Counted from the first letter of the stretch, positions 20,859 to 33,394 are shown. The stretch: 64,000 nt of DNA from Magnaporthiopsis rhizophila (GCA_003049465.1 PYSS01000009.1:310001-374000), one strand, 5' to 3'. Made by a program: numbers and translations. The notes: generated by a model from the sequence alone, not told the origin.

Positions 20859-22352
20859 TTACTGGGTGGCGTCCGTCTCGGCAGCCGCCTCGACCCTCAG
20901 GGCGTGCTTCATGACCTTGCCAGACCCCGTCCGGGGAAGCGAGTCCACGAAGCGGAGCTGCCTGGGGATCTTGTAAGCCCCAATCAGGCCACGACAGTGC
21001 TCGACCAGGTCTTGCTCGTCCGAACGTCCCTCCTGCGACTGCGACTGCGACGACGACTGCGACAGCACAATGTAGGCGCGGCCGACTTCGCCCCAGCGGG
21101 CATCGGGAACGCCGATGACGGCCGCCTCGGCCACGTCGGGGTGCTCCATGAGGGCCGCCTCGACCTCGACCGGGTACACGTTCTCGCCGCCCGAGATGAA
21201 GACGTCCTTGCGGCGGTCCATGATGTACATGAACCCGTCCTCATCGCGATATGCAACGTCGCCGGTGCGGAACCGAGGCAGGCGGCGGTTACCGGCGGCG
21301 GCAGCGGCGGCGGCGGCGGCGTTCGCATAAGCAGGCTTGCCCGAGCCGTCCAGCAACAGCAGCACGGGTCGCCCGTCAACGGCAGACAGCCCTCCCCAGT
21401 AGCCGGGCGACACGCTCAGACCCGTGATGGCGATCTCTCCCGCCACGTTGGCGCCCGACACGGGGTTGCCGTCCTCGTCCATGATCTCGACCTCGGTCCA
21501 CGTTGGGCTCCGACCGACCGAGCCCGCCTTGGCGACCACCGTCTCGGCCGACAGCGGCATGCCGAGCGCGGCGCCGGTCTCTGTCGTGCCGTAGCCGTCT
21601 ACCATGAGCACGCCGCGCGCGAGCCAGCTGTTGATGCGGGACGCCGGGTTGGGCGCGCCGCCGGTGAAGAGCGCCTCGAGGCTCGTCCACCCCCTCGGGT
21701 TGAAGTTGGGCGCGGCGCTCAGCGCGTCCGCCATCTGGGGCACGCAAAAGTAGTGCGTTATACCATCGGCCAGGCGGTCGTTGGTCTCGGCCGGGTCGAA
21801 GCGCGGCGAGACGACGAAGACGGCGCAGCTCGACAGGGGCGCCCAGACGGCCACGACGAGGCCGATGACGTGGAACATGGGCGCATCGCACAGCAGCTTC
21901 GAGGACCGGTCGAGGTTGCCCAGGCCCGAGAAGTTGGCGGCCGTGCAGGACATGGTGCTTCGCGTCATGACGACGCCCTTGGGCTTGCCCGACGTGCCCG
22001 ACGTGTAGATGATCGTTGGCGAGCAGTCTGCGATGAGCTTCGCCAGCTCCGGTCGAGAGAGGCGCCAGTTGAGCGGCACGAAGATGGCGCCGAGCCTCAT
22101 TAGGGCGTGCTGGAGGATGACGAGGTAGACGCTGTTGCGCGCCAGGACCGCCACGCGATCTCCAGCCTGGACTCCCTGCTCGGCCAGGTGCGCCGCTGCA
22201 GCTGAGACGTCGCCTTCCAGCTCGGCATAGGTCCACGTCTTCGTCAGTCCCGTGTCGCAGCAGGCTGTGCGATCAGGGTGCTCCGTCGCCCAGTGCTTGA
22301 TGAAGTCCGTGGTCGAGTACGGCAGCGGAGGGTCCATGGTGAGGGATAACAA
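20859..22352 (-). CDS. Acyl-CoA synthetase-like AMP-binding enzyme with internal deletion
   Basis: Intron-less gene of 497 aa in the ANL (acyl/aryl-CoA synthetase, luciferase) superfamily. Motifs: P-loop IIYTSGTSGKPKGVVMTRS (about 115-133), VDGYGTTETGAALGMP (A5-like), PRFRTGDVAYRDEDGFMYIM with DRRKDVFISGGENVYPVEVE (A7-A8), and the A10 region LPRTGSGKVMKHALR with the catalytic lysine. ELAKLIADCSP runs straight into the P-loop strand, whereas family members normally have roughly 60-80 residues between these blocks, so part of the N-terminal subdomain is absent. Ala and Ser/Gln repeats occur in the middle and C-terminal domains. It lies 2.1 kb from the HR-PKS and is transcribed divergently from it, so activating or handling a polyketide acyl chain is plausible. 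Activity is uncertain because of the deletion. Confidence 0.85.
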   Translation of the reverse strand: MLSLTMDPPLPYSTTDFIKHWATEHPDRTACCDTGLTKTWTYAELEGDVSAAAAHLAEQGVQAGDRVAVLARNSVYLVILQHALMRLGAIFVPLNWRLSRPELAKLIADCSPTIIYTSGTSGKPKGVVMTRSTMSCTAANFSGLGNLDRSSKLLCDAPMFHVIGLVVAVWAPLSSCAVFVVSPRFDPAETNDRLADGITHYFCVPQMADALSAAPNFNPRGWTSLEALFTGGAPNPASRINSWLARGVLMVDGYGTTETGAALGMPLSAETVVAKAGSVGRSPTWTEVEIMDEDGNPVSGANVAGEIAITGLSVSPGYWGGLSAVDGRPVLLLLDGSGKPAYANAAAAAAAAAGNRRLPRFRTGDVAYRDEDGFMYIMDRRKDVFISGGENVYPVEVEAALMEHPDVAEAAVIGVPDARWGEVGRAYIVLSQSSSQSQSQEGRSDEQDLVEHCRGLIGAYKIPRQLRFVDSLPRTGSGKVMKHALRVEAAAETDATQ

Positions 22353-24453
22353 CTGGAAGGTTGGGTTCTTTGTAGTTCTTGCAACAAAGGGAAGCGAAGC
22401 GGTATGAGTTGAGCCAGTTTACGTATCTGGTATTTTGAAGGGAGTATGGGTAAATGGAAGACAATGCTCTTTATGTCGAGCAGTACCAGACACTACAGCC
22501 GGAGGGTCGAGGCGTTTTGTTGTGGATAGAATTTTTTCTTCGTTGTTAGAAAACTCTGAACGCGTGTTTCCACGTCCCACCACTCTGGCTCCGCGAATTA
22601 GGAAGGAACACTGAAGAGAATCTTAGGCCAGGCGCACATTACATTGGCCACTCCTTTGTTTGTCCTTGCGACACCTTCCTGGATCTCAAGTCATCAACCC
22701 GCAGCCAGGTATTTCTTTCGAGGCTCAGCTCTCCTCCTTGTTTGCTTGTTTGGCATCTCCTACCGGCCCCCATCGAGCAGCCTCCCGCCTCAAAGGAATG
22801 ATCACAACTGCGGCCAGCTATCACAGTTGCTAGCCCTAAACCCGGGACGAGAGCCGAAGCCCGTCGGGCTGATTTGTTAGGATGCTGACCGAAACCGAGA
22901 CAGCCTGGCATTCGGCGGTCTGGGGAGTCAGGGCAGACTGGTGCTACATCGTGACGTTCTATTCCATAAATCCCAAGGTCCATTACAAATGCACAGCCAA
23001 GTATCGTATCAGTCATAATCGGGGGAAGGCCGTTAGTGACTTGTGCGCAGTCCTTGCTCAATTCGGTTTCCTAGACTACGTGTCTTAAACCCGAGAAAGG
23101 TCAGATGGATCCCATCCAGTGACGCGCGATAATCGGCGAAGCTCGATTATTGCCTGCTGCGGACTCGGATTCGGCCCCAGCCGATGACGCAAGGATTCAA
23201 GGGGGGAAAATCGGGTGTCGAGGCCGTGAGGCGCAGTTGTTCAAGGTATTGCCACATGCTTGACGTGTGGAGTCGGGTGTTGAAGCCGAGAGTTGTTATC
23301 TCCTGCCTGGGCTGCGCCATGCCCTCTGCGGCGCGAGTTGGGGGCCAGACTTTTCCACAACGGTGCATATCACATTACATACCAACAAGCGCGCTTAAGC
23401 GCGTGAGCCGTCAGCCCTAAGGTGTCCCCACGAACCGGTTGACCGGCGTTTGTGCCTCCCAATAAGCAGGGGGCGTGCGATCTTGGGACAAACAGATGTC
23501 AGAATTCTTGTAGGAGGAGGCACGGGATTGGTCGACGTCACACCAAATCGGGGCACTCTTGCCTGCCGCCACCCTACCTTCCTGCCTGGAGGCGTGGCTC
23601 GTGATGCTGAGCCGCCCGTGCTCGAAGATAATCCATCTTTCGAGGCTGTAATTATGTAGAAAACGGGCAGGATGCGGGGATGGCTCCATGGTGCCACGTG
23701 AGATGTTTCCTAGGCCCAGAAGGGCAGAGCCCCATCCATGATCACGAGGGTCGAAGCCTAGGGTGAGCGAGAAGTCATGACAACTGGAGGTGTGAAGAAG
23801 CCAGTTGGGGGTTTCCGGCGAGGCGCAATATCGTGCTATCTTGAGAATCTAGATATCTCGGTAGGAGCCTGCGGACGGGGCCGGCCGTGCCTCTGCATCC
23901 CCAAGATGGGGACAAAGATGGAAGCTTGAACTCAGCCTTGGGTGGGAACTCGTGTCCTCGTGCTCGAGGCCGCCTCCCTAATTACAGCATCGAGCCCAAC
24001 GCTTCTTCCCCGACTTCTTCGCTTTCCTCCTGGCCAGCCCTAACCCCACCCTTGGACTTCTCGTCCGCACAGGCCCGCCATCCGCTTTCCGAAGCCGCCC
24101 AAGCTTTTACTGGCTGTGTCTTCTACCGGCAAACGGACCATAGTGATTTTCCAGCGTCTGATATTCGAGTGGAGTCGACAAGCTAGTCGTGAAATATTTT
24201 ACCTCCTCCCTCCTCTGTTTTGGCTCCCTTCGCACCCCACTCCAGCTACTGCAAGCCCCAAGGCCAAAAACGGCAGCGAGAAAGCGCGAGGTGAGTACCA
24301 GGTATCCCTGAATGCGACCTAAGCCGCTGGACCCTACAGCCGGCTACATCATTGTCCTTGGTGGCCCAATGCCAGGCACAGCTTCGACAAGCACCGCTAA
24401 CACCAGCCTTTACCTCCTCTCTGGGCCAGCCTACGCCCACGCCAGCAGACAAC
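22353..24453. other. Divergent intergenic region, acyl-CoA synthetase-like / HR-PKS
   Basis: 2.1 kb between two divergent starts within the presumed polyketide cluster. No gene is supported. It likely contains both promoters; no transcription-factor site is claimed. Confidence 0.5.
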
Positions 24454-27400
24454 ATGGGGCAAGATGGCGCCAACACCACCCCGGGCGTGAAGAGACGCCC
24501 CACGCCCGCGTACGAGCCCATCGCCATCATCGGCATGGGCATGCGCCTGCCCGGCGGCGTCCACGATGACACCTCGTACTGGGACCTCCTGGTCAACGGC
24601 CGAGACGGGCGCTGCCGGGTCCCCGAGTCGCGCTACCACGCCGAGGCCTGGGTCCGGCCGCCTGGCAGCAGCAAGCTGTCGTCGTCGGCGCCCCAGGTGC
24701 CCAGCACGCACGGCTACTTCCTGGCCGCGGGCAAGGACGGCGCCGATCCGCTGCGGCGCCTCGACAGCAGCTTCTGGACGCTCGGGCGGCAGGAGGCCGA
24801 GGCGCTGGACCCGCAGCAGCGGCTATTCCTCGAGGTGGTGCACGAGGCGCTCGAGACGGCCGGGCTCACGTCGGCCTCGTACCGCGGCGCCGACGTGGGC
24901 GTCTACGTGGGCCAGATGTGCGACGACTGGGCCGGTATGCAGCGCATGGACCGGCTGGAGCACGGCTCGGCGCGCGCCGAGGTCGTGGGCGACTACATCG
25001 TGGCCAACCGCGCCTCGTACGAGTTTGACCTGCGCGGCCCCAGCGTCGTCGTGCGCACCGCCTGCTCCTCATCGCTCGTGGCCCTGCACATGGCCTGTCG
25101 CGAGCTGCAGACGGGCGGGTGCAGTGCCGCCGTCGTGGGCGGCGTCAACGTCATGGTGTCGCCGCGCGACACGCTCGGCATGAACGCCCAGGGCGTGCTC
25201 TCGCCGTCGGGCCGATGCATGGCCTTCGACGCCGACGCTGATGGGTACGCGAGGGGCGAGGGTGTCTCGGCCATCTACATCAAGCGGCTGGAGGACGCGG
25301 TGCGCGATGGCGACCCCGTCCGGGCCGTGATACGGGCCACCTGCGTGTCCAACGATGGCCAGGGCGGCGGCCAGGGAATAACCAGCCCGGACGGCGAGGC
25401 GCACGAGCGCATCATGCGCAAGGCCTACCAGACTGCCGGGATCCACGATCTGGGTCGCACTGCCATGGTCGAATGCCACGGCACCGGGACGGCCGTCGGT
25501 GACCCCGTCGAGGCAGGCGCGGTGGCCAACCTGTGGGGGAAGGACGGGATTTACATCGGCTCGGTAAGTCTTTTCTGGCAGCTCGCAAAGGGGTTATGTG
25601 TGCGTATAACTGCGGTTCTAATATCGGCTCTAAATTCAGGTCAAGGGGAACATCGGCCACGGTGAGGGTGCCTCTGGTCTGTCGAGCGTCATGAAGATGG
25701 TGCTGGCTCTCGAGCACTCGATGATTCCGCCCAACATCCACTTCAACACACCAAATCCGAGGAGTAAGATGTTCTCTCCCGCGACAAGCCGGCCCTTACA
25801 GCTTCCTGCAGTATTCGTACTGACTTTTCTATACCGCAGTCCCCTGGGAAGATGGAAAGCTCACAGTGCCGATCAAAGCCACCCCCTGGCCGGCTGACCG
25901 TCTGGAGCGTGTATCGGTCAACAGCTTTGGTATTGGCGGCACGAATGCACATGTGAGTGACCTTTCAAACCAAAGCCCTTTAGGCTAGACGTACTAACAA
26001 TGTCTGCAGGTCATTCTCGAATCCGCTTCTTGTGCAGGAGCAATGCCACGGCCTATTCCAGGCATCGGTGTCGACGGCTCAAAGGACGCGGAGGATGTCT
26101 CGGAACATCGCCTACTGGTATTTTCAGCAAAGCACCCAAAGGCACTGGAGCGGTCCGCCGACGCCGTTCGAGAATACCTCGCAGATCATCCAGCCAAGCT
26201 CGGCGATATAGCCTACTCGCTGGCGGCTCACCGTGAGGCATACGCCTACCGTGGCTTTGCGGTCGTAGGGCCCGATCAGGCCAGCAGCTTCAAGATGGAG
26301 GCCGCAGGCACAACTGCGGAGAAGCAGCCGTCCGTTATCTGGGCGTTCACGGGCCAGGGTGCGCAGTGGGCGCAGATGGGCAGGGAGCTGCTGGAAAAGG
26401 AGCCGCTAGTGCGCCAACGGGTTGAGCATTTCGACAGTCTGCTTGCCTCGCTCTCGAAGCCTCCATCGTTCAGCGTCAAGGGTAAGCCCGAGGACCAGAG
26501 CCAGAGAGGAGAGACTTCAGAGAAGCAAATGCTAACAAGAATCAAATTCTAGGCGAGATCATGAAGTCACCAGGCCAGAGCCGCTTGTACGAAGCCGAGT
26601 ACTCCCAGCCATGCATGGCGGCTCTCCAGCTGGCGATTGTGGACCTCCTCAAGTCCTGGGGCGTCAAGCCGGCCGCGGTGGTCGGTCACTCGTCGGGCGA
26701 GACAGCAGCAGCATACGCTGCCGGCGCCGTGACAGCCGACGATGCCTTCCTGCTCGCGTACCACCGTGGACAAATCACCCCTGCGCTGGCGAAGGCCCAC
26801 GACGGCGGCATGGCGGCTGTCGGACTGGGAAAGGATGCCGTTACTCCGTTCCTACAGCCTGGCGTGATCGTCGGATGCGAGAACTCTCCGGAGAGCGTCA
26901 CGCTGAGCGGCGAGATGAAGGTGCTGACGTCCGTCATGGCCGCCATCACCGCCGCACGTCCCGACGTGCTGTGCCGACGACTGAAGGTCGAGTGCGGCTA
27001 CCACTCGCAGCACATGTCGGCAGTAGCCGACAACTACTGGAATAGAGTCACCGGGCCGGACGGGGTGCGGGGCCAGGCCGTTGAGCCCACCATCACATTC
27101 TACTCATCCGTCAACGCCGGCACGACCACAGATCTCTCACCCCGGCACTTCCTAGACAACATGCTGTCACCTGTTCTCTTCGACGGCGCGGTCCGAGCTC
27201 TGCTCCGCGGCCTTCCCACAACACCCATCTTTGTCGAAATCGGTCCTCACGCCGCGCTTTCCGGGCCGATACGCCAGATCGTACAGAGCGAAGCTGCCGC
27301 AGCCTTCGACCAAAGCCAGAACCAGTACCCCAATAAGCAGCCGCAGAAGCAGGAGAAAGAGGCCCACCACACCTATATTCCCACCCTCGTCCGCAATCGT

Positions 27401-30400
27401 GACGGCATGGTCTGCCTGTACGAGGCGGCGGGCAAGCTCTGGCGCGCGGGGGTGCACGTCCAGCCCCGCGACGTAAATCCTCCTGGCGGCTCCTTCGTGC
27501 GCGACATGCCGACGTACCAGTGGAACTACGAGGGCGAGCACTGGCGCGAGAGCCGCATATCGCGCGAGTGGCGCCTACGCCAGTTCTCACACCACGAGCT
27601 TCTCGGCTCGCGCTGCCACGAGACAGGCGACGCCTGCCCGGCCTGGCGTTGTCGCCTGTCGCCAGCCGACGATGCGCCCTGGCTGCGTGAACACGTCGTC
27701 CGCGGCGTGCCCGTGCTTCCCGCCGCGGCCTTTGTCGTCATGGTCGGCGAGGCGCTCAGGCAGCTCGGCATCTCCGCGGGCGCCCGGTTCGAGGGCTTCT
27801 CACTCAAGCGCGTGGCCTTCTCTGCTCCGCTGCCGCTCGACCAGGACGAGCCTGTCGAGCTGATCACGACGCTGATGCCGATCCCGGACGATAGCGGCAC
27901 CGAGGATGCCGGCTGGTATCACTTCTCCATCTCGTCCATTGCCGACGCCAAGAACGGCGGCGCCTCCACACAGCACGCGACGGGCAAGTGCGCAGCAGGT
28001 GCAAAGTTCCAGCTCCGTACATACGAGGGCATGACCGCGTCGACGGACGCGCTCGTGCGCCAAGTCAATCACCGGGGCTTTTACGACACTTGGAAGCGGC
28101 TCGGGCTCGACTACGGCCCGCAGTTCCAGCGCATCAAGAACGCGTTATCGCACGTCAGCGAGCAGCGCGCCACGGCAACCATCGACACGTCCTGCATGCC
28201 CGAGGACGAGGATGCCTACTATCAGGTGGCCATGCACCCGACCTCGCTCGACGCGGCCTTCCACGCCTCCATGATTGCCGGATGCGTGGGCCTGGAGCGC
28301 AACTTTGAGCAGCTCGCGGTCCCGCGCTATATCGATGAGGTGTACATCAAGCCCGCGGTGAGCGCCGCCAGAACCGAGGAGATGGCCGTCGTGACCGAGA
28401 CCTCCAAGAGGGGAGACGGTGTCTGCTGCAACGACGTTTTTGGCGCATCGGAATCTGGCGACGAGATCTTTCTGCACGTTCGCGGTCTCGATGTGACGCC
28501 TCTCCCGGACGAGGCCTTATCAGACAGCCTGGACTCCTCCCAGGTTGACCGGCACCTCGCAGCCGTCCTCGAGTGGAAGCTTGATCTGGACTTTAACAGC
28601 TCGCCATACTGGATAACACCCGATAGATGGCAGTACGAGGCCCAGGTGGCAAACACGATGGAGCTCCTCGGGCACAAGAACCCGGCCATGCGCATCCTCG
28701 AGATACAGACCCAAACCGGCAAGAACATGATCGACACAGCGCTTCAGGCGCTCAAGTCCCGGCAAGACAAGCAGCTGTACAGCGAGTACGTTCTTGTCAG
28801 CGGCAGCGACACCGCCTCACAGCTGGCCCGGGAGCGGTTCGAGCAGACAGCCAGAATTAAATTCGCCACGGCCAACCTCTCCCCCGAGCGTTTCAATCTC
28901 GCACAGGCCCTCGAGAATCGGGCACCATTTGACCTGGTGATTCTTAACAGCTGTGACGGCAGCAGCCTCTCCGATCGGCTTCAGGGAATCCGACCACTCC
29001 TGAGTCCGCGCGGACGGCTTATTCTCAGCGACTCCATTCCCGGTCTGGACGGCGACGGTGCCACGCTCGAGAGCAAATCCACCGACGAGTACAAGGAATA
29101 CATGGAGCACATGGATGATCTGCGCCGCGCCCTCCTTGCTGCCGACTTTTTCACGCAGCGTGAGGTCGTGTACAACTATGGCGCGTCAACCATCATGGCC
29201 CAGGCAGCATCACCCAACCAGGAGACGCAGCAAGTACAGCCTCGTCCCCCCAGCACAAAAGCCATCAATGTCCTGGTTCGCAGCACCGGCAGCACCCGCG
29301 TGGCCGCTGTTGCCGCCAAACTACGGGCGCACGGCTACGAGATCCGCTGGTTCCTGCCGGGCCAGTTGCTGCCCACGCACCAGGTGGCCGTCAGCCTGCT
29401 GGACCTGGACGAGGAGCGGGGCCCGTTCCTGCACGGCATGGAGGCCGAAGACCTGGCGGCGCTCAAGAGTAGCATCCTGTCGCTGCAGAACACGGACTAC
29501 GGCGGCGGCGGCGGGGCAGGAGACGCGCCGCCGCGGATGCTGTGGGTGACGGGAGCGGCGCAGGTGCGGTGCGAGGACGCGCGCTGGGCGCTCGTGCTCG
29601 GCGCGGCGCGCAGCATCCGGCGCGAGACGGGCGTCGACCTCGTCACGCTCGAACTCGAAGCCTTCGACGCGGCTGGATGGGCCGCCGTGGCGCGCGTGCT
29701 TGACCGCTTTGACGGGCGGTGGCGGGATGATGACAATAGTAGCGAGGAGGAGGACGGGATAGATCCCGAGTCCGAGTATGTCTTTTCTGGCGGCGAGATC
29801 CAGATCGGCAGGTTTCACCCGGTCGACCTGTCCGAGAAGCTGTTGGAGCAAACGAGCGACAAACAGGACGAGAGCAAAGTGCGCAAGGTCCTGGGTGTGG
29901 TCAAGAGTAATCGCCACACGACGCTCGAGTGGAAGCGACAGGACGCTTCGACCGAGGATAGAGTCGACGGCAACACTGTTCAGGTCGAAGTCCGGGCCTT
30001 TGCTCTGTCTCCCAGTGAGCTTCAGGCTGCTTCGGGCGGGAGTCTCAACTCGACAGAGCTCGGCTCCTTGGCCAGTGGCGTCGTCAGCGCCGCCGGACCC
30101 CATGTCGAGAAGTTGGGCGTGGGAGACCGGGTGGTCGTCTATGGCGCTAGCAGTGCCGCGACATCTGTTCGAGCCTCCGAGGGAGCCTGCTTCCGGATCC
30201 GCGACGAAACGACATTTGAAGAAGCTGTCAAGCTCCCGTTGCTCGAGTATTGCAGCGCTTTATACGCGCTTGAAACTGTCGCAGAGCTGGAGAAGGGCCA
30301 GGTAAGTTCGAACTGCGCGCTGCCCTCCTCTGGTGAGTTACGTGTTAGCATTAAAGCGTGTGACTAACGGTGAGGGACTCACCTCGACTTACACCGGCAC

Positions 30401-32595
30401 CAGTACATCCTGATCCACCGCGCCGGAACAGCGGTTGGCAGGGCAGCCCTCGAGATCGCCCTTGGACGCCAGAGCGGCAGCAGCGACCACGTCTTCTGCA
30501 CGGTAGACAACAGCGCCGAGGCTGAGGAGATCATCACCAAGCTCGACGTGGTTAACGACCACATCTTTGTCTCCGGGTCCACCACTTCCTTCCTCCGCTC
30601 TGTGACCGAGGCCACAAACGGACAGGGAGTTGACCTAGTCCTCAGCACGTTTGCCGACCCAAGTCTAGTCGCGGCCTCGTGGAAATGTCTCGCCCAGTAC
30701 GGCCACCTAATCCAGCTCGTCGGCTGGGAAGCATCCGCAGAGGCGCAGCACGGAGGTGATCAGCTTCACGGCATGGATATCCTGCGCGAAAGCAAGACAT
30801 TCTCGCGCGTCGACTTGGCACAGCTCCTGCAGCGCCGGCCGCAAGCTTTGCATAGGTGAGATATCATTCTACGCCACACGACCTTTCCAGACCGCGGGCA
30901 GATAATGACTGACGAGCCTACTTGATGTCCCCTTTTCCCAGTCACCTGCGACGGGCTGTAACACACTGTCGAACCGGCAACGTCAGCACCAGCAACCGAA
31001 ATATCAAAACACTGGAGGCCGACAGCATCAAGGACGGCATCAAACTGCCCCGCAACCCATGCGGCAGCACCTCGCCAGTAGTCGTCAAGCTCCCCGAAGA
31101 CGTGGGCGCGCTACGGGTGACGCCAGCAAAGCGTAGGCTCGCGCTGCGGTCGGACCGGACGTATATCATGGTCGGCGGCGTCGGCGGGCTGGGCATCCCG
31201 TGCGCCAGGTTCCTGGCCGAGCGCGGCGCCCGCCGCCTGATCCTCTTCTCCCGCTCCGCCGAGCGATTCGCCGCCGACAACCCCCTCCTGCACCAGGAGT
31301 TTGAGGCGATGGGCTGCAGCGTCAAGTTTGTGAGCGGCGACGTTACGCACCGAAACGGCAACGGATCTGCGAGCGAGAGCCAGGAGGTCGAGGACGTCGA
31401 GAAGCTCGTGGCGTCTGCTGAGACTCCGATCGGCGGCATCATACACTCGGCAATGGCCCTTCGGGTATGACGCTCTCCCTACCTCGTGTCTCCCGTGAAG
31501 CCAGATAGATAAGAAAAAAAGGCTAACCCAAATCTCCCACTTCCCGCACTACAGGACAGCCACCTCGCCAACATGACATACAAACAGTGGCGCGACGTCA
31601 TCGACTGCAAGGTGCAGGGGACGTGGAACCTGCACGAGGCGATCGAGTCGCAGCCAGCCGCCAAGTACCAGCCCCTCGACTTCTTCGTCCTCTTCAGCTC
31701 GCTCGCGGGGCTGGGCGGACAGGTAGGCCAGACCAACTACGCGGCGGCCAACGCGTTCCAGGACGCCTTCGTGCAGCACAGGCGCGCGCGTGGACTCGCC
31801 TGCTCCGCCCTCGACATCGGCATCATGGAGGGCGTGGGGATCCTGGCGCGCGAGACACGGCGCCTTGAGGCGCTGCGGTCCGTTGAGCACCACGTCCTGC
31901 ACGAGCGGGAGCTGCTCGACGCGCTCGAGCTGGCCATCCTGAACGACGAGTCTTTTGCGCGAAGTGGTGACGGCAACAAGAGCAATAATAATAAGAAGCG
32001 GCAGTCTGCCCCACCACCTACTACTACCGGCTACGTCAGCGCAGGGCAAATGGCCATCGGGCTGGGCATGACGGCGTCCGGCCCCGGTCTGGCGAGGCAG
32101 TCGGCCTGGCGACGTGACCCTCGGATGCAGACGGGCCGGCTCGCGTCGATTCACAACAACAACGACGACGACAACGACGGTGTCAAAAACCGAAAGCAGG
32201 AAACCAACGGCAGCGGTGGTGCGCAGCAGCTAGCCGACGCGCTGGCTCGGAACGCGCACGAACAGACCGCAGCGAGTCGGGAGGCGCTGACGCGTGTGCT
32301 GGCGCGCGAGCTGGCGGCGACGGTCCGGCAGCTCACGATGCGTGACGGCAACGGCGACAGCGACCTGGAGCAGGACGCGGCCGTGCCGATGCGCAGCCTG
32401 GGCGTGGACTCGCTAGTCAGCGTCGAGCTGCGCGGCTGGCTGCGCCGCAGGGTCAAGGTTTCGCTCAGCGTGCAGGACGTGCGCGGGGTCGAGACGCTGG
32501 TGGACCTGGCGGGGCTGGTGACGCTCAAGATTGCCGACGCGAGGATGACGGGTGAGCATAGTAGCTTGCGCCAGCCTATCGCGGTCCCGGGGTAG
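24454..32595 (+). CDS. Highly reducing type I polyketide synthase (KS-AT-DH-psiMT-ER-KR-ACP)
   Basis: Eight exons (24454-25563, 25640-25763, 25840-25952, 26010-26481, 26553-30301, 30404-30855, 30942-31464, 31555-32595) close to 2527 aa. KS: Cys204 in VRTACSSSL, His342 in CHGTGT, His377 in NIGHGEG. AT: Ser653 in VVGHSSGETAAAYAAGA. DH: His987 in WLREHVVRGVPVLPAAAF, Asp1173 in SLDAAFHAS. Methyltransferase region: about 1310-1430, with the SAM motif degenerate (EIQTQTG). ER: about 1715-2007, recognisable but divergent (HRAGTAVGRAALE; STFADPSL in place of NSLSG). KR: TYIMVGGVGGLG and Tyr2243 in QTNYAAANAF. ACP: Ser2467 in SLGVDSLVSVELRG. No C-terminal release domain. A low-complexity Asn/Asp-rich linker precedes the ACP. 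Iterative cytosolic synthesis of a reduced chain is expected; full reduction may need a trans-acting ER. The start at 24454 begins MGQDGANTTP. Confidence 0.95.
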
Positions 32596-33012
32596 TGTGA
32601 TGGAACGTGTTTAAACTTTTTTGCTGACGGTTTGATCTCTGATGATGTCTTTTTTCTTCTGCCTCTTCTTCTTCTTTTTCTCGGCAGGGATTTCGTGACG
32701 GTTGGCAACGGAAGAATCACGAGATTTGTACAAAACATGGAAGCTCTGCGTATTTCTACGCATCATTGTTGTCAGTTAGGTTTCTCGGGAATCACGGAGG
32801 CTCAGGGGTTGCGTAGATAGAAACGGTTTAGAATTGGTTCCATGATGTAAACAATGGCAATGGCAATTGTAGTAAACACAAAACGCACCATAAAGAATTA
32901 CCATAATAAATTGAGCAACCTCGCAAAAATGACCCGCAGGCGCCAAGCAGAGAAAAGGAACGACCAGCAAACCCAACAATTTACATATTTTCCTCATCCC
33001 ATTACAGCCATC
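32596..33012. other. Intergenic region
   Basis: 3' flank of the PKS gene and short promoter of the next gene; AT-rich, no gene seen. Confidence 0.45.
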
Positions 33013-33394
33013 ATGTTCCTCCTCGGACTCCTCATCGCCGCCCTCTGCGCCGCCGTCTCGGCATCAGGCCCGCGCTACCACCAGGCCACCAGCACCGCTG
33101 TTGCAGGGAAGACGGCGGTTCTGCAAGGTCAGATGGCGACTTCCAGCCACTGCAACCAGACGTACCAACACTGCGGGTGGTATCTGACGAGCAACTTGGG
33201 TAGGGCCCGTCTGTTCGTTGCCGTCTGTGATCAAGGAATTAACAGGAGCAACAGGATATGTTGGCGCTATCAACAGCGGCATCTACTTTTGCCTGGATGA
33301 TACGTCGGCCATCCTGACGTTGGACTGCGGGGCACGGAACTGCTGCGGCGCGGGGACGGCGGCACATTGCTGTTACACGGGAAATAGCGCATGA
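33013..33394 (+). CDS. Small secreted cysteine-rich protein (108 aa)
   Basis: Two exons, 33013-33199 and 33255-33394, give 108 aa. The intron has a GTAGGG donor and ends AACAG. A signal peptide (MFLLGLLIAALCAAVSASG) is followed by SSHCNQTYQHCGWYLTSNLG. The second exon encodes GYVGAINSGIYFCLDDTSAI, DCGARNCCGAGTAAHCCYTG and a short end. Eight cysteines remain after the signal, including two CC pairs. A second AG nine bases upstream (33246 side) would add three residues, so two acceptors in tandem are possible. No named family is recognised; it is of the small secreted protein type. It lies 0.4 kb past the PKS stop, but there is no evidence it belongs to the polyketide pathway. Confidence 0.7.

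Noticed and set aside
20607..22103. 498-codon plus-strand ORF
   Set aside because: Antisense shadow of the acyl-CoA synthetase-like gene.
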